Source: a virus. Taken from it: a stretch of 64,000 nucleotides of DNA. The stretch lies in IMG/VR virus record IMGVR_UViG_3300010885_040738, positions 1-64,000 of that record; one strand, written 5' to 3'. The position numbers were made by a program, and so were the translations under genes. Numbering within the stretch: the stretch's first letter is position 1; each line of letters opens with the position of its first letter. The notes beneath the pieces were generated by a model. The model was not told where the DNA came from and did no database searches. It was given only the letters and a program-made list of their open reading frames with translations. Shown in pieces: positions 36,367 through 44,000 of this stretch.

Positions 36367-37047
36367 ATGGTGAACAGGTCTTTGGTGGTTAAGGGTATAG
36401 TTGGCGATTATTGCGAGATGGTGGCTGCGGCTGCGTTTATTGCTGGGGGGGCACAGCTTGCGAAGGCATGGGGCACGTCGCCGGACTGGGACTTTCTGGT
36501 GAAGGAGGACGGTGAGCAATGGCGAAGTGTTCAGGTGAAGACGGTTGGCCGGCTAAATGGGCATGGTGACTCGCCGTATGTTGATTTGACAAGGACCGCT
36601 GGCGCCGGCTGTTATCAGGTAGGTGATGTCGACATGGTTGTTGGGGTGTATCCCGAGACTGGGGCAATGTGGAAGGTGATGCCGGAGGCGTTTGCTGGAG
36701 CGCGGCTACTGAGGCTGGATGACGAGTGGCTATGGGTAGGGAACGTGGATAGGCGATCGCTTCCGATGAGCAACGTGCTGGCGCTAAAGATTGAGCGAAA
36801 GAGCCGTGCCGGGTGCATATCTGCAGTGCGTGAGAAGTTACAGGAGGAGAGGCGCGGCTTGTGGCTTGGGGATCTCAGCGAGCGGCCGGATAGTGTGTCT
36901 GCCGGTACGTGGGACGTGTTTGTGATGTGGATGGGTGGGCACGGGTACAAGTCGATAGCGGACAAGCACGGGCTGACTGCCCCGGGCGTGAGGGATCGGA
37001 TGGTTCGTTTGTGCCGGCGGCTTGGGATCAAAGGTGGGCCTATTTGA
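36367..37047 (+). CDS. PD-(D/E)XK endonuclease-like protein with C-terminal HTH (226 aa)
   Basis: N-terminus G-x-x-G-D-Y-C-E (10-17), then S-P-D-W-D-F (38-43) and S-V-Q-V-K-T (54-59) match the PDDEXK_5 group of archaeal/phage-like and group I intron endonucleases (E17, D42, Q-V-K core). Residues 180-220 form a helix-turn-helix (G-Y-K-S-I-A-D-K-H-G-L-T). Such enzymes include homing endonucleases. It stands alone behind a strong leaderless promoter, directly after the island, so a self-spreading nuclease is possible; a host-directed nuclease is an alternative. Confidence 0.65.
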   Translation: MVNRSLVVKGIVGDYCEMVAAAAFIAGGAQLAKAWGTSPDWDFLVKEDGEQWRSVQVKTVGRLNGHGDSPYVDLTRTAGAGCYQVGDVDMVVGVYPETGAMWKVMPEAFAGARLLRLDDEWLWVGNVDRRSLPMSNVLALKIERKSRAGCISAVREKLQEERRGLWLGDLSERPDSVSAGTWDVFVMWMGGHGYKSIADKHGLTAPGVRDRMVRLCRRLGIKGGPI

Positions 37048-37219
37048 AAAACATGCCAAGAGCCTCCTACCCCCTTCAGCGGCTGAGACTCAGATTCGAG
37101 TTCAAAAATTTTATATACATGGTTTTGGAGAGTTGCCAAGGCCCACTTGTGTCGTATGCTGGAGGTGTTCTTTGGGACATGGGTGCGGGTTGAGAGCCGG
37201 CCGTGGAGTTGAGTTATGA
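37034..37219 (+). CDS. Small protein with a C-terminal cysteine set (61 aa)
   Basis: GTG 37034 overlaps the previous gene, and its TGA overlaps the next ATG (ATGA). K-F-Y-I-H-G-F-G-E-L-P-R-P is followed by C-V-V-C-W-R-C and a later C, a possible zinc site. The junction supports the call; the start is weak. Confidence 0.45.
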   Translation: MGLFEKHAKSLLPPSAAETQIRVQKFYIHGFGELPRPTCVVCWRCSLGHGCGLRAGRGVEL

Positions 37220-37740
37220 GTAAAGCGACAGGTAGAGTGACAGAGAAGATGAGGCAGGAAGGTATGAAGGATGGGCACGAGGCGCTTGCGGCAATTTACA
37301 GTGATGAAGCGCTTAACGAGATGTCAGGAGATGACTTTCGGGCCACGCTTGCCGCGGAGGCGCAGGAGTATTTGGCGGGGCAGGAGACTGTAGATCAGCA
37401 GGAGGTTGCAGCTGGGCAGGTTGGAAAGTATGATCATGATCAGCTTGTATTTGGTGAACTGTTGAAGGTGGTGGAGTGCGGATTGAATCGGTTGCGGGCA
37501 AGGTTATTGAATCTGGCGGAGACGAGCACGCGGGACAAGCAGCAGGCTGAGGCGATGAAAGGTCTGATAAAAGATTTTTGTAATCTGGCGCTGGATGAGA
37601 TTGATCCGCAGGTCTGGGTTGCGCTGGTGCGGTTTGGGGTTCCGCCGCAAATGATGAAGGGTGATTATCCAAGGTCATGCCAGTTGACAGCGCAGTCGGT
37701 GGACGGCGTGACGGTGTTTGACAATAGGCCGGTGAAGTAG
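37216..37740 (+). CDS. Helical protein of unknown function (174 aa)
   Basis: ATG 37216 (ATGA). Long helices (F-G-E-L-L-K-V-V-E-C-G-L-N-R-L) and a later D-E-I-D-P-Q-V-W. Codon use in 36367-38500 has more T and G than neighbouring regions. No family recognised. A terminator follows. Confidence 0.6.
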   Translation: MSKATGRVTEKMRQEGMKDGHEALAAIYSDEALNEMSGDDFRATLAAEAQEYLAGQETVDQQEVAAGQVGKYDHDQLVFGELLKVVECGLNRLRARLLNLAETSTRDKQQAEAMKGLIKDFCNLALDEIDPQVWVALVRFGVPPQMMKGDYPRSCQLTAQSVDGVTVFDNRPVK

Positions 37741-37756
37741 GCTGGCGCAGGCAGGT
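37738..37756 (+). repeat. 19-bp direct repeat, copy 1
   Basis: TAGGCTGGCGCAGGCAGGT, identical to 37994-38012. The pair brackets a terminator and one small gene. Confidence 0.6.
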
Positions 37757-37761
37757 AAGGA

Positions 37762-37793
37762 GCCCCCGCGGGAGACCGTTGGGGGCCTTTTTT
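37762..37793 (+). terminator. Rho-independent terminator
   Basis: GCCCCC (37762-37767) pairs with GGGGGC (37781-37786), followed by CTTTTTT. Confidence 0.8.
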
Positions 37794-37814
37794 GTGGCCG
37801 GAGAGGGCAGTGAG

Positions 37815-38033
37815 ATGGAGACATTAAGACAGGTGGTGGGCTACGAGGTGGTAGTGCGGGGGACGAAGAGCCAGAGGGCGTTTTTGGTGAAGAGGGCTGC
37901 GCTGGCGTATTCGGGTGGGGCGCTGTTGTGCGCGTGGAAGTTGCCTTGTAATAGGAGGACTATGGTGGTAGTGGCGCAGCTTACCGGCGCTGATAGGCTG
38001 GCGCAGGCAGGTTTGCTGTTGGCCTGCAGATAA
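37815..38033 (+). CDS. Small protein (72 aa)
   Basis: ATG 37815 with GGAGAGGG upstream. Beta-rich basic first half (Y-E-V-V-V-R-G-T-K-S-Q-R-A-F), hydrophobic later part. No family recognised. Confidence 0.5.
   Translation: METLRQVVGYEVVVRGTKSQRAFLVKRAALAYSGGALLCAWKLPCNRRTMVVVAQLTGADRLAQAGLLLACR
37994..38012 (+). repeat. 19-bp direct repeat, copy 2
   Basis: Second identical copy of the repeat at 37738-37756, here within the 3' end of the preceding small gene. Confidence 0.6.
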
Positions 38034-38072
38034 TACTGGACACAATCGGACACAAATGGATATAGTGAGGAC

Positions 38073-38231
38073 ATGCCGATGAAATACGTTTTGGTGGAAA
38101 GATCTACTCCCGAGCTTTTGTCCGCCGAAATTTTGGGGATGCTTGCTGAGGGTTTTGCTCTGTACGGGAGCCCATTTTACAGTGGGAATCACGAGGAGGC
38201 ATTTTACTGTCAGGCGGTCACAAAGGCATGA
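38073..38231 (+). CDS. DUF1737-like small protein (52 aa)
   Basis: ATG 38073 with GTGAGG upstream (ATG 38079 possible). M-K-Y-V-L-V-E-R-S, L-A-E-G-F-A-L-Y-G-S-P and F-Y-C-Q-A-V match DUF1737 (start Y-K-V-V, G-W-x-P-x-G-G, Y-Q-A-M). Function of the family is unknown. ATGA overlap with the next gene. Confidence 0.6.
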   Translation: MPMKYVLVERSTPELLSAEILGMLAEGFALYGSPFYSGNHEEAFYCQAVTKA

Positions 38232-38509
38232 ATATTAAGCCCGCGTGTGGCCTGCAGGATTCTGAGGTCAGGTTGATGGTGAGGGCTGGAGTTGGGCCTG
38301 TGTCGCCGCCGAGCTTCATGGCTGCAGATGTGGAGATGTGCCGGTGGGCAGTTGGAGAGATTGGGGCGCTGCGCGAGGCTGTTTATAGGCAGTATGCTTA
38401 TTTGGCTTTGAGCTTGCGCCCGGGTGACCCACGGACTGACGGTGAGGTGTTGTGGCGAACAGTGACGCTGACGACGCAGGAAGTGATGGACGCGCTGGAG
38501 GGCAAATGA
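38228..38509 (+). CDS. Hypothetical protein (93 aa) with shared tail motif
   Basis: ATGA junctions at both ends. Central helix (C-R-W-A-V-G-E-I-G-A-L-R-E-A-V). Its C-terminal V-T-L-T-T-Q-E-V-M-D-A-L-E-G-K matches the 6679-6930 protein, indicating common ancestry of the tails. Confidence 0.6.
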   Translation: MNIKPACGLQDSEVRLMVRAGVGPVSPPSFMAADVEMCRWAVGEIGALREAVYRQYAYLALSLRPGDPRTDGEVLWRTVTLTTQEVMDALEGK

Positions 38510-38694
38510 ACCGGTATTTTGAAACCCTTTTTTTGTCGGAGTACGGAGGGAACCCGTATGCGCTGGCTACAAACATGCTGTTGGGCGTGGTCTTGTCTGT
38601 GGTGGCATACCGTCGAACTGGCGGGAAAGTTTCGATCATGTTTGTTTGGGCTTTATACATGGCATTTTCCAACGTCACGAGGCTGCTGAAATGA
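38506..38694 (+). CDS. Small membrane protein (62 aa)
   Basis: ATG 38506 (ATGA). Two hydrophobic stretches (N-M-L-L-G-V-V-L-S-V-V-A-Y and I-M-F-V-W-A-L-Y-M-A-F) separated by R-R-T-G-G-K suggest a helical hairpin in the membrane. A holin-like role cannot be excluded but no lysis gene is near. Confidence 0.55.
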   Translation: MNRYFETLFLSEYGGNPYALATNMLLGVVLSVVAYRRTGGKVSIMFVWALYMAFSNVTRLLK

Positions 38695-39257
38695 CGCCCG
38701 AACTCCTCGCCCTGCTGACGCCCGAGCAGGTGGGGGAGATCCGCAACTTCTATGCGATATCTAGTGGGTTGCGGGGTGCGGCTGACGTAAACGCCCTGCT
38801 CTCAGACCGTGCCGAGATCGCGGCAGAGAACGCAGAACTGAAAAAGCTTGCCGCCGGACTGGAACTCAACCTCGCGGCGGTGATTCAGCGGGCCGAGGCG
38901 GCAGAGAAGGCGCTGGCGGAAGCAAAATTCAGGTTGCTGGATGCCCAAGCTGCCCGGACGATTTGGATGGAGCGCAGCAAGGCCAACGCCCGCGAGTTGG
39001 ACGAGGCCTACGACGCCATGTGCGAAATGGCGAAAACGCTGGACTGCGCAGAGGACTGGGCCGCGATTAAGGGCAAGCTGGCGGAAGCGGCGGAGGGCAC
39101 GGCGGATTTAAACTGGCTGCTGGAGAATGCCGCGACGGGATTCTTCGTCATGTCGAATTCCGGCAAGTTCGCAGGGTACGAACGCAACCGCAGGGTTACC
39201 GAATGGGTGGATACACAGCGGGCCGCAATTCGTGCGGCGAGGGAGAAGAAGCAGTGA
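38691..39257 (+). CDS. Coiled-coil protein (188 aa)
   Basis: ATG 38691 (ATGA). Residues 40-140 are an alanine/glutamate-rich coiled coil (A-E-N-A-E-L-K-K-L-A-A-G-L-E). The C-terminus is basic. This is a common type of phage hypothetical; role unknown. Confidence 0.6.
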   Translation: MTPELLALLTPEQVGEIRNFYAISSGLRGAADVNALLSDRAEIAAENAELKKLAAGLELNLAAVIQRAEAAEKALAEAKFRLLDAQAARTIWMERSKANARELDEAYDAMCEMAKTLDCAEDWAAIKGKLAEAAEGTADLNWLLENAATGFFVMSNSGKFAGYERNRRVTEWVDTQRAAIRAAREKKQ

Positions 39258-39778
39258 AAAGCACTTGCATGAGATGCGGCGACGGGACATTGCTGGAGCA
39301 GTTCAGCATTCAGCTTGCCGAGGTCACCGAGGAGCGGGATCGGCTGCGGGAGGCGCTGAAGGCTGCCTCACACGCGAAGATGACCGCAAACTCTACCCTT
39401 TCCGCCCACCCCGAGCAGGGGCCTCTCGCTCCAGCCGACCGCGTGCTGCTTGCCTTTCCTGGCCGAGACAAGGCCGATGCAATGAGCCACGAACCGCTGA
39501 CCGATGCCGAACTGGCCGAACTGGAGCGCAAGTACGGTGACGCTAAAGGAATTTACGCCATCGACATCATGACCAAGAAATGCCAGATGCGGATATCAAC
39601 GATGCACGAAGCTATCCCTCGGCTGCTGGCGACGATCAGGGATGCGCGGATTGCGGCACTGGAAGGTAAAAGTTCTGGGGAGAGCGAGACGAGCGAGTGC
39701 CAGGACCCTAACTGCCTCGGGGCGGAAGCAACGCCGTCCGCATCCCCGGAGGTAGCGGCGCGAGGGGGCCAGCGATGA
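39254..39778 (+). CDS. Hypothetical protein with an N-terminal Cys pair and coiled coil (174 aa)
   Basis: GTG 39254 (GTGA). C-M-R-C-G near residue 5, then a helix (T-E-E-R-D-R-L-R-E-A-L), a linker, and a second helical region with I-D-I-M-T-K-K-C-Q-M-R-I-S. The tail is flexible with C-Q-D-P-N-C. No family recognised. Confidence 0.6.
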   Translation: MKSTCMRCGDGTLLEQFSIQLAEVTEERDRLREALKAASHAKMTANSTLSAHPEQGPLAPADRVLLAFPGRDKADAMSHEPLTDAELAELERKYGDAKGIYAIDIMTKKCQMRISTMHEAIPRLLATIRDARIAALEGKSSGESETSECQDPNCLGAEATPSASPEVAARGGQR

Positions 39779-40032
39779 TGCGAAACGAAACGCGGTTCTA
39801 TCCGATGGGCGAGCGGAAGCCAGCGCTCAACTTTGGTGGGGCTTGGCCTAAGATGGCGCCGTGTGCTTGCGGGTGCGGCACGGAGTTCATGAAGAGAAGT
39901 TGGAGCGCCAAGCTGCCAGAGTGCGCTGCTCGCGGCAAGGCGGCGTCGGAATCAAAAGCGAAGAAGAAGAACAGGGCTGCGACGGCGGCACTGGCCGCAG
40001 GGAGGCAGTCAGGTATAAATGAAACCAGTTAA
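39775..40032 (+). CDS. Basic zinc-like protein (85 aa)
   Basis: ATG at 39775 overlaps the previous TGA. C-A-C-G-C near 31-35 is the C-x-C-G-C pattern of FCS-type or similar small zinc motifs, followed by a Lys/Arg/Ala-rich tail. Probably nucleic-acid binding. Confidence 0.55.
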   Translation: MMRNETRFYPMGERKPALNFGGAWPKMAPCACGCGTEFMKRSWSAKLPECAARGKAASESKAKKKNRAATAALAAGRQSGINETS

Positions 40033-40183
40033 CTCAGCAGTGATTCACGTCAGGCTGGACAAAGACGTCAAGAAGAAGATCAGCAAGATGGCGGAGGCGG
40101 ACGGCCGCACGGTCAGCGCGTTTGTGGCATTGGCGTTACGCCGGCTGGCTGGGATGGATATTGGAGCAGGGGCAGCACCGTGA
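40019..40183 (+). CDS. Ribbon-helix-helix protein (54 aa)
   Basis: ATG 40019 inside the previous g­ene. A-V-I-H-V-R-L-D strand, then K-K-K-I-S-K-M-A-E-A-D-G-R-T-V and S-A-F-V-A-L-A-L-R-R-L helices, a clear Arc/CopG fold. Possible regulator; GTGA overlap with the next gene. Confidence 0.7.
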   Translation: MKPVNSAVIHVRLDKDVKKKISKMAEADGRTVSAFVALALRRLAGMDIGAGAAP

Positions 40184-40374
40184 CATGGGCGAGCATCAAG
40201 CGGCTGGCGCGCCGCATTTCCCTGTTCTTCTGCCTGCATGCTCACCTAACGTTTATCCGGAACATCTACGGCGATGAAATCTTTTTCTGGGGCGGCGATC
40301 GGTCGGTATGGAAATGCAGGAGGTGTGGGCAGACCGTGACGCAGCCGCATCTTTCCCAGTACACTAAGGACTGA
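40180..40374 (+). CDS. Small phage protein with a C-terminal zinc knuckle (64 aa)
   Basis: GTG 40180 (GTGA). I-Y-G-D-E-I-F-F-W-G-G-D-R-S-V-W-K-C-R-R-C-G matches a common small phage protein (N-x-I-Y-G-D-E-I...G-x-R-S-x-W-x-C-x-x-C-G). Function unknown. Confidence 0.6.
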   Translation: MTWASIKRLARRISLFFCLHAHLTFIRNIYGDEIFFWGGDRSVWKCRRCGQTVTQPHLSQYTKD

Positions 40375-40383
40375 GGTATTTAA

Positions 40384-40965
40384 GTGCCTGTAGATACAAA
40401 GCCGTCTGTTGTGGCGCAATCAAGGTGGACGAGGACGCCAATATCTTTCGGAACAGGTCAGGCATATAGCGGAGTCACACTGGAGAAGCCAAAGGGGAAA
40501 GCCGTAATGATTGAGGCTAACCTTGGGCCAGACCAAGTGAAAAACAGCCGCATGCTGCGGCACGAATCAATTCATGCGCTGCTGGGTGATGCCGGCAGCG
40601 CTGCGTCAAAAGATCGTAGCGTAAGGCAGGCAGCGGCACCGATCGTAAACCAACTTTCCCAAAATGGCATGTCTGGCTATCTGGACGATGAGATGCCTGC
40701 GTATATGGGGTCTTTTTCTGATTCGCCTGATGAATGGACCGAAGGCGTCGGGCGGGATGCCCGGAGCAGATACATTACGGCGTACTCAGAAGCGCTTAGA
40801 AAACAGAACCCGGCGATAGCTGACAAGTATCAAAGGATGTCTCAGGATTCGTCTCCCGGGACGCTGGCGGGCGCTGTTGATATTTACCCAGGGGCGAAAT
40901 ACAGGGCAGTGCCGGGCGGAAACTCTGTTAAAGTCGTCCCGCACGGGCCGGGCAGGGGCAGGTAG
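40384..40965 (+). CDS. HExxH metallopeptidase-like protein upstream of the large terminase
   Basis: 193 residues. R-H-E-S-I-H-A-L-L (about 59-67) is an H-E-x-x-H zinc-protease signature; a downstream E/H third ligand may be in D-E-M-P-A-Y (about 100). Its place right before the large terminase is not the usual place for a head protease, so the substrate is unclear. The N-terminus has a G-Q-A-Y-S-G-V-T turn; the C-terminus is basic. Confidence 0.55.
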   Translation: MPVDTKPSVVAQSRWTRTPISFGTGQAYSGVTLEKPKGKAVMIEANLGPDQVKNSRMLRHESIHALLGDAGSAASKDRSVRQAAAPIVNQLSQNGMSGYLDDEMPAYMGSFSDSPDEWTEGVGRDARSRYITAYSEALRKQNPAIADKYQRMSQDSSPGTLAGAVDIYPGAKYRAVPGGNSVKVVPHGPGRGR

Positions 40966-40968
40966 CTA

Positions 40969-43002
40969 ATGGGCCTCGTTTCCCCAGAAGAACTTCTAAA
41001 GTATCCGCCGCCGAAGCCGCCGGCGTGGATCACCAGCTCGCGGATGATGCGGTACCCGCTGCCGTGCCCGGAGTATCAGGTTCAGATTCTTGAGGCGCCG
41101 ACGCGGTCAGGGAAGCCGGGGAATCCGTACTGGACATCCAACCCAGGGCCGCAAACATGGTCACTTTTAGCCCCTTTTGATGAGATTGTCTGCGGCGGCA
41201 GCCGTGGCGGAGGGAAATCGGCTGTGCTTATATCCTGGTTCGCGATGGGGGACCAGAGACTGGACCCCGACGACCCGGCGCACTACTCGTATTTGCTGGA
41301 GCCGAGCTACCGCGGGCTGATGCTTAGAAAAGAATACCAGTCCATGGCGGAGTTCGTTGATGAAGCCAGTGACTTCTTTGGACCGCTCGGGGGGAAAAAG
41401 AAAAACGAGCCGACGGAGTTTCACTTCAAAAGCGGCGCTATCATTTACACAAACCACCTCGGGGACGCGAAGGCATTCGAGAAGTATAGGGGGTGGGGCA
41501 TCTCGCGGATCGGCATTGAAGAGCTTACGCAGATTGAGGAAGAGCGCTGGTACCTGAAACTGCTCGGATCTCTTCGTGCCAAAAAGCAGATTCGCATTCA
41601 TGCCGGCAAAGAGTTTGCAGCGCTGCGGTCGCAGATCATGTCGACCACTAATCCTGACGGACCAGGCCGCTCTTGGGTGCGTAAGCGTTTCGTCAAAGTT
41701 CTTGATTCCAAAGGGAATATCATCCCGACAAACACGCCGATGAAGGACAAGATTACTGGCCTGTCGCGGATCTTCATTCCGATGTCGCGGATGGATAACC
41801 GGTACCTGCGGAACGACAAGCAGTACGAGGGCATGCTTTTATCGCAGGACGAGGTTACCAGAAAGCAGTGGATTGACGGCGACTGGGATGCCGGTAGCGG
41901 GGCCTTCTTCTCCGAGTTTCGACCGCAAGGGCCCCTCGGACCAATCGAGCAGGAGAAGTATCCGTGGGCAAGGCACGTGGTCCCGCCGGTGGACCTGCAG
42001 CCGTGGTGGTACCGGTTTGGAGGCGGCGACTGGGGGTATAGTCACCCGGCGGCATTTCACAAGTTCTGCCGAAGCGAGCGCGACGGTCGCATCAACGTCT
42101 ATGACGAATTGGTTCTCCGCGGGTGCGGTTCGTTTGAGATGGGCGTGCGTCTGGCTCACTGGTGGATGCCGGATCTTGAAGGGCTGCCGAACAAAAGTGT
42201 GACGATTGCATTTTCGCCTGATGCGTTTGCAACAACAGACTCAGGGAAAACAAAAGTTGAGCAGATGGCTGACGGCATTGCCAGTGTTCTCGGACCATAC
42301 GGCGCTTTCCTGTTGAAGTACACGGACGATGAGCGCAAGGCGATGGAAAGCAACCCGGCAAATGCGCAGAGAATGATCGAAGGGCGGATTGCTTCCGCCG
42401 CTCAAGGCAAAATGCAGATTGTCCTGAAGCGTGCCAGCACCGACACAGTTGCCAGGTGGAGCTACGTTCGCGAGTTGCTGCGGTTCCGCCCAATTGTTCA
42501 GGAGACCGAGCAGGAATTACGGGAAAGGGTGACAGAGCGTTTCCAGCGCTCCGGGTTGGAGGCGTACGAGCGTGAGCTGCTCAAGATTCGCCGGCCGCAG
42601 GATGAGCATTTGCCGAAGCTTCATATCTGGAAAGATCGGTGCCCGGGGCTCGTGCGGTGTCTTGAAGAAGCAATGGAGGATGAGACCAACTCTGAGAAGG
42701 TGGCAAAGAAGGATGCCGTGGACGGCGTCGGTGGCGACGATCCGCTTGACAGTGCTTGTCATGGCCTGCACCACTTCAAAGAGATCGAGAAGGTTATGCC
42801 GAAGTCGTACTTCGTGTCGGAGCGGATGGAACAGATTCAGGCTGGATTTGAGCGCGACTTCGGGGAGCGCCTGACAGATCCAAACCGGTTGATCATGATC
42901 CAGCAGACTCAGAGCGCTCGGTACGACAACGCGCACCCGTCACAGTCTGGCGGCTTTACTCCGGCGCGGATGTCCAGCAGTCGGCATCGAAAGCCTAATT
43001 AG
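40969..43002 (+). CDS. terL: Terminase large subunit
   Basis: 677 residues. Walker A is G-G-S-R-G-G-G-K-S (about 75-83), Walker B is I-G-I-E-E-L (about 179-184). The RNase H-like nuclease has acidic sites at G-G-D-W-G-Y (about 352), F-S-P-D-A-F (about 416) and D-P-L-D-S-A (about 592). It packages DNA into the procapsid using ATP and cuts the concatemer. The small subunit is not adjacent; the HTH gene at 30111 is the candidate. Confidence 0.92.
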   Translation: MGLVSPEELLKYPPPKPPAWITSSRMMRYPLPCPEYQVQILEAPTRSGKPGNPYWTSNPGPQTWSLLAPFDEIVCGGSRGGGKSAVLISWFAMGDQRLDPDDPAHYSYLLEPSYRGLMLRKEYQSMAEFVDEASDFFGPLGGKKKNEPTEFHFKSGAIIYTNHLGDAKAFEKYRGWGISRIGIEELTQIEEERWYLKLLGSLRAKKQIRIHAGKEFAALRSQIMSTTNPDGPGRSWVRKRFVKVLDSKGNIIPTNTPMKDKITGLSRIFIPMSRMDNRYLRNDKQYEGMLLSQDEVTRKQWIDGDWDAGSGAFFSEFRPQGPLGPIEQEKYPWARHVVPPVDLQPWWYRFGGGDWGYSHPAAFHKFCRSERDGRINVYDELVLRGCGSFEMGVRLAHWWMPDLEGLPNKSVTIAFSPDAFATTDSGKTKVEQMADGIASVLGPYGAFLLKYTDDERKAMESNPANAQRMIEGRIASAAQGKMQIVLKRASTDTVARWSYVRELLRFRPIVQETEQELRERVTERFQRSGLEAYERELLKIRRPQDEHLPKLHIWKDRCPGLVRCLEEAMEDETNSEKVAKKDAVDGVGGDDPLDSACHGLHHFKEIEKVMPKSYFVSERMEQIQAGFERDFGERLTDPNRLIMIQQTQSARYDNAHPSQSGGFTPARMSSSRHRKPN

Positions 43003-43038
43003 GGTACACTTGTTGTTGAAATCGCAGGAGCACAAAAT

Positions 43039-43452
43039 ATGGCCGCACCGATGTCGTACAGACCGCAGCAGCGCAAAACTCCGGGCATGGACCCCAGAAA
43101 GATGCGCGCCCCCCACATGATGGCCGATGGCGGCCTGATCCCGGGCCCCGGGCCGATTGGCGGGGGCGGTCCAGCGAAAGGTGCGATGCCACCGAAGAAG
43201 CCGGCCGCGCCGCCGATGCAGGACCCCGACATGGACGGCGACGTTGACACACCAGTCATTCGCCCGGAAGCGGTGAACTACCACGACGAACCGCACAGCT
43301 GCGGCGCGTGCAAGTACAACACGGACGGCCAGTGCGGAGTGCTGCAGATGCAGATTAGCTTGGAGGGCGGATGTAATGCCTTTGAGGCTGGCGAGCCGGA
43401 GAATCCGGATATGGCGGAAGACATGGGCATGGAGCCGGAAGAGGCATACTAA
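43039..43452 (+). CDS. Pro/Gly-rich protein with a C-terminal cysteine cluster (137 aa)
   Basis: The N-terminal 75 residues are Gly/Pro/Met-rich and probably disordered. V-N-Y-H-D-E-P-H-S-C-G-A-C-K-Y and then G-Q-C and G-G-C-N-A-F form a four-Cys motif that is common in head-module phage proteins and resembles small iron-sulfur or zinc sites. Possibly a minor head protein. Confidence 0.6.
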   Translation: MAAPMSYRPQQRKTPGMDPRKMRAPHMMADGGLIPGPGPIGGGGPAKGAMPPKKPAAPPMQDPDMDGDVDTPVIRPEAVNYHDEPHSCGACKYNTDGQCGVLQMQISLEGGCNAFEAGEPENPDMAEDMGMEPEEAY

Positions 43453-44000
43453 TGCAGGCATACAGGCAAAAGGCGACGAGCTTTGCCGTTCAATACACCG
43501 GTGAGCCGATTGAGGGCGTCACGTGCGGCGGCAGTTCGACGGACGAAACGGTCCGTCAGGCAGCGCGGCAACTGAACGGCTGCGATCCTTCGAGGGCTCA
43601 TTTGCCGCACGTTCATACGGCGCAGGTCGGCGGCCTTGGCATTGTGACGCCCGGTTGCTGGATTATGCCGGTTCGCGGCGGTCCGTTTTGCGTTGTGGAA
43701 GATGCTCAGTTTCGGGCGCACTTTGAGGTGCCGCTGCTCGTTGAGCCTGATGCCGCGCCTGCCGCGCTATCTGGACATCCGCCTGTCGTAGTTGATCCGA
43801 CTGAAGATCCGGCTCCGCCCGCGCCCGCTGACGAGCCGACCGACACTGTCACCGCTACTGATGAGCCTGTATTGCCGGAGCCCGCCTCTGAAGTGGAGCC
43901 CTCTACTGAAGTCGCTTCCGCTGCCAATGAACTAGCCGCGCCGGCTGAGGAAGCCGCACCGCCCAAGCGCGCACGAGCGACAAAGAAAGCTCGCCAGTAA
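43452..44000 (+). CDS. Head-module protein with a disordered Pro/Glu tail (182 aa)
   Basis: ATG 43452. The first 95 residues look folded (Y-R-Q-K-A-T-S-F-A-V-Q-Y, G-C-W-I-M-P-V-R-G-G-P-F), the rest is Pro/Glu/Ala-rich ending in a basic K-R-A-R-A-T-K-K. No family recognised. TAATG junction with the next gene. Confidence 0.6.
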   Translation: MQAYRQKATSFAVQYTGEPIEGVTCGGSSTDETVRQAARQLNGCDPSRAHLPHVHTAQVGGLGIVTPGCWIMPVRGGPFCVVEDAQFRAHFEVPLLVEPDAAPAALSGHPPVVVDPTEDPAPPAPADEPTDTVTATDEPVLPEPASEVEPSTEVASAANELAAPAEEAAPPKRARATKKARQ

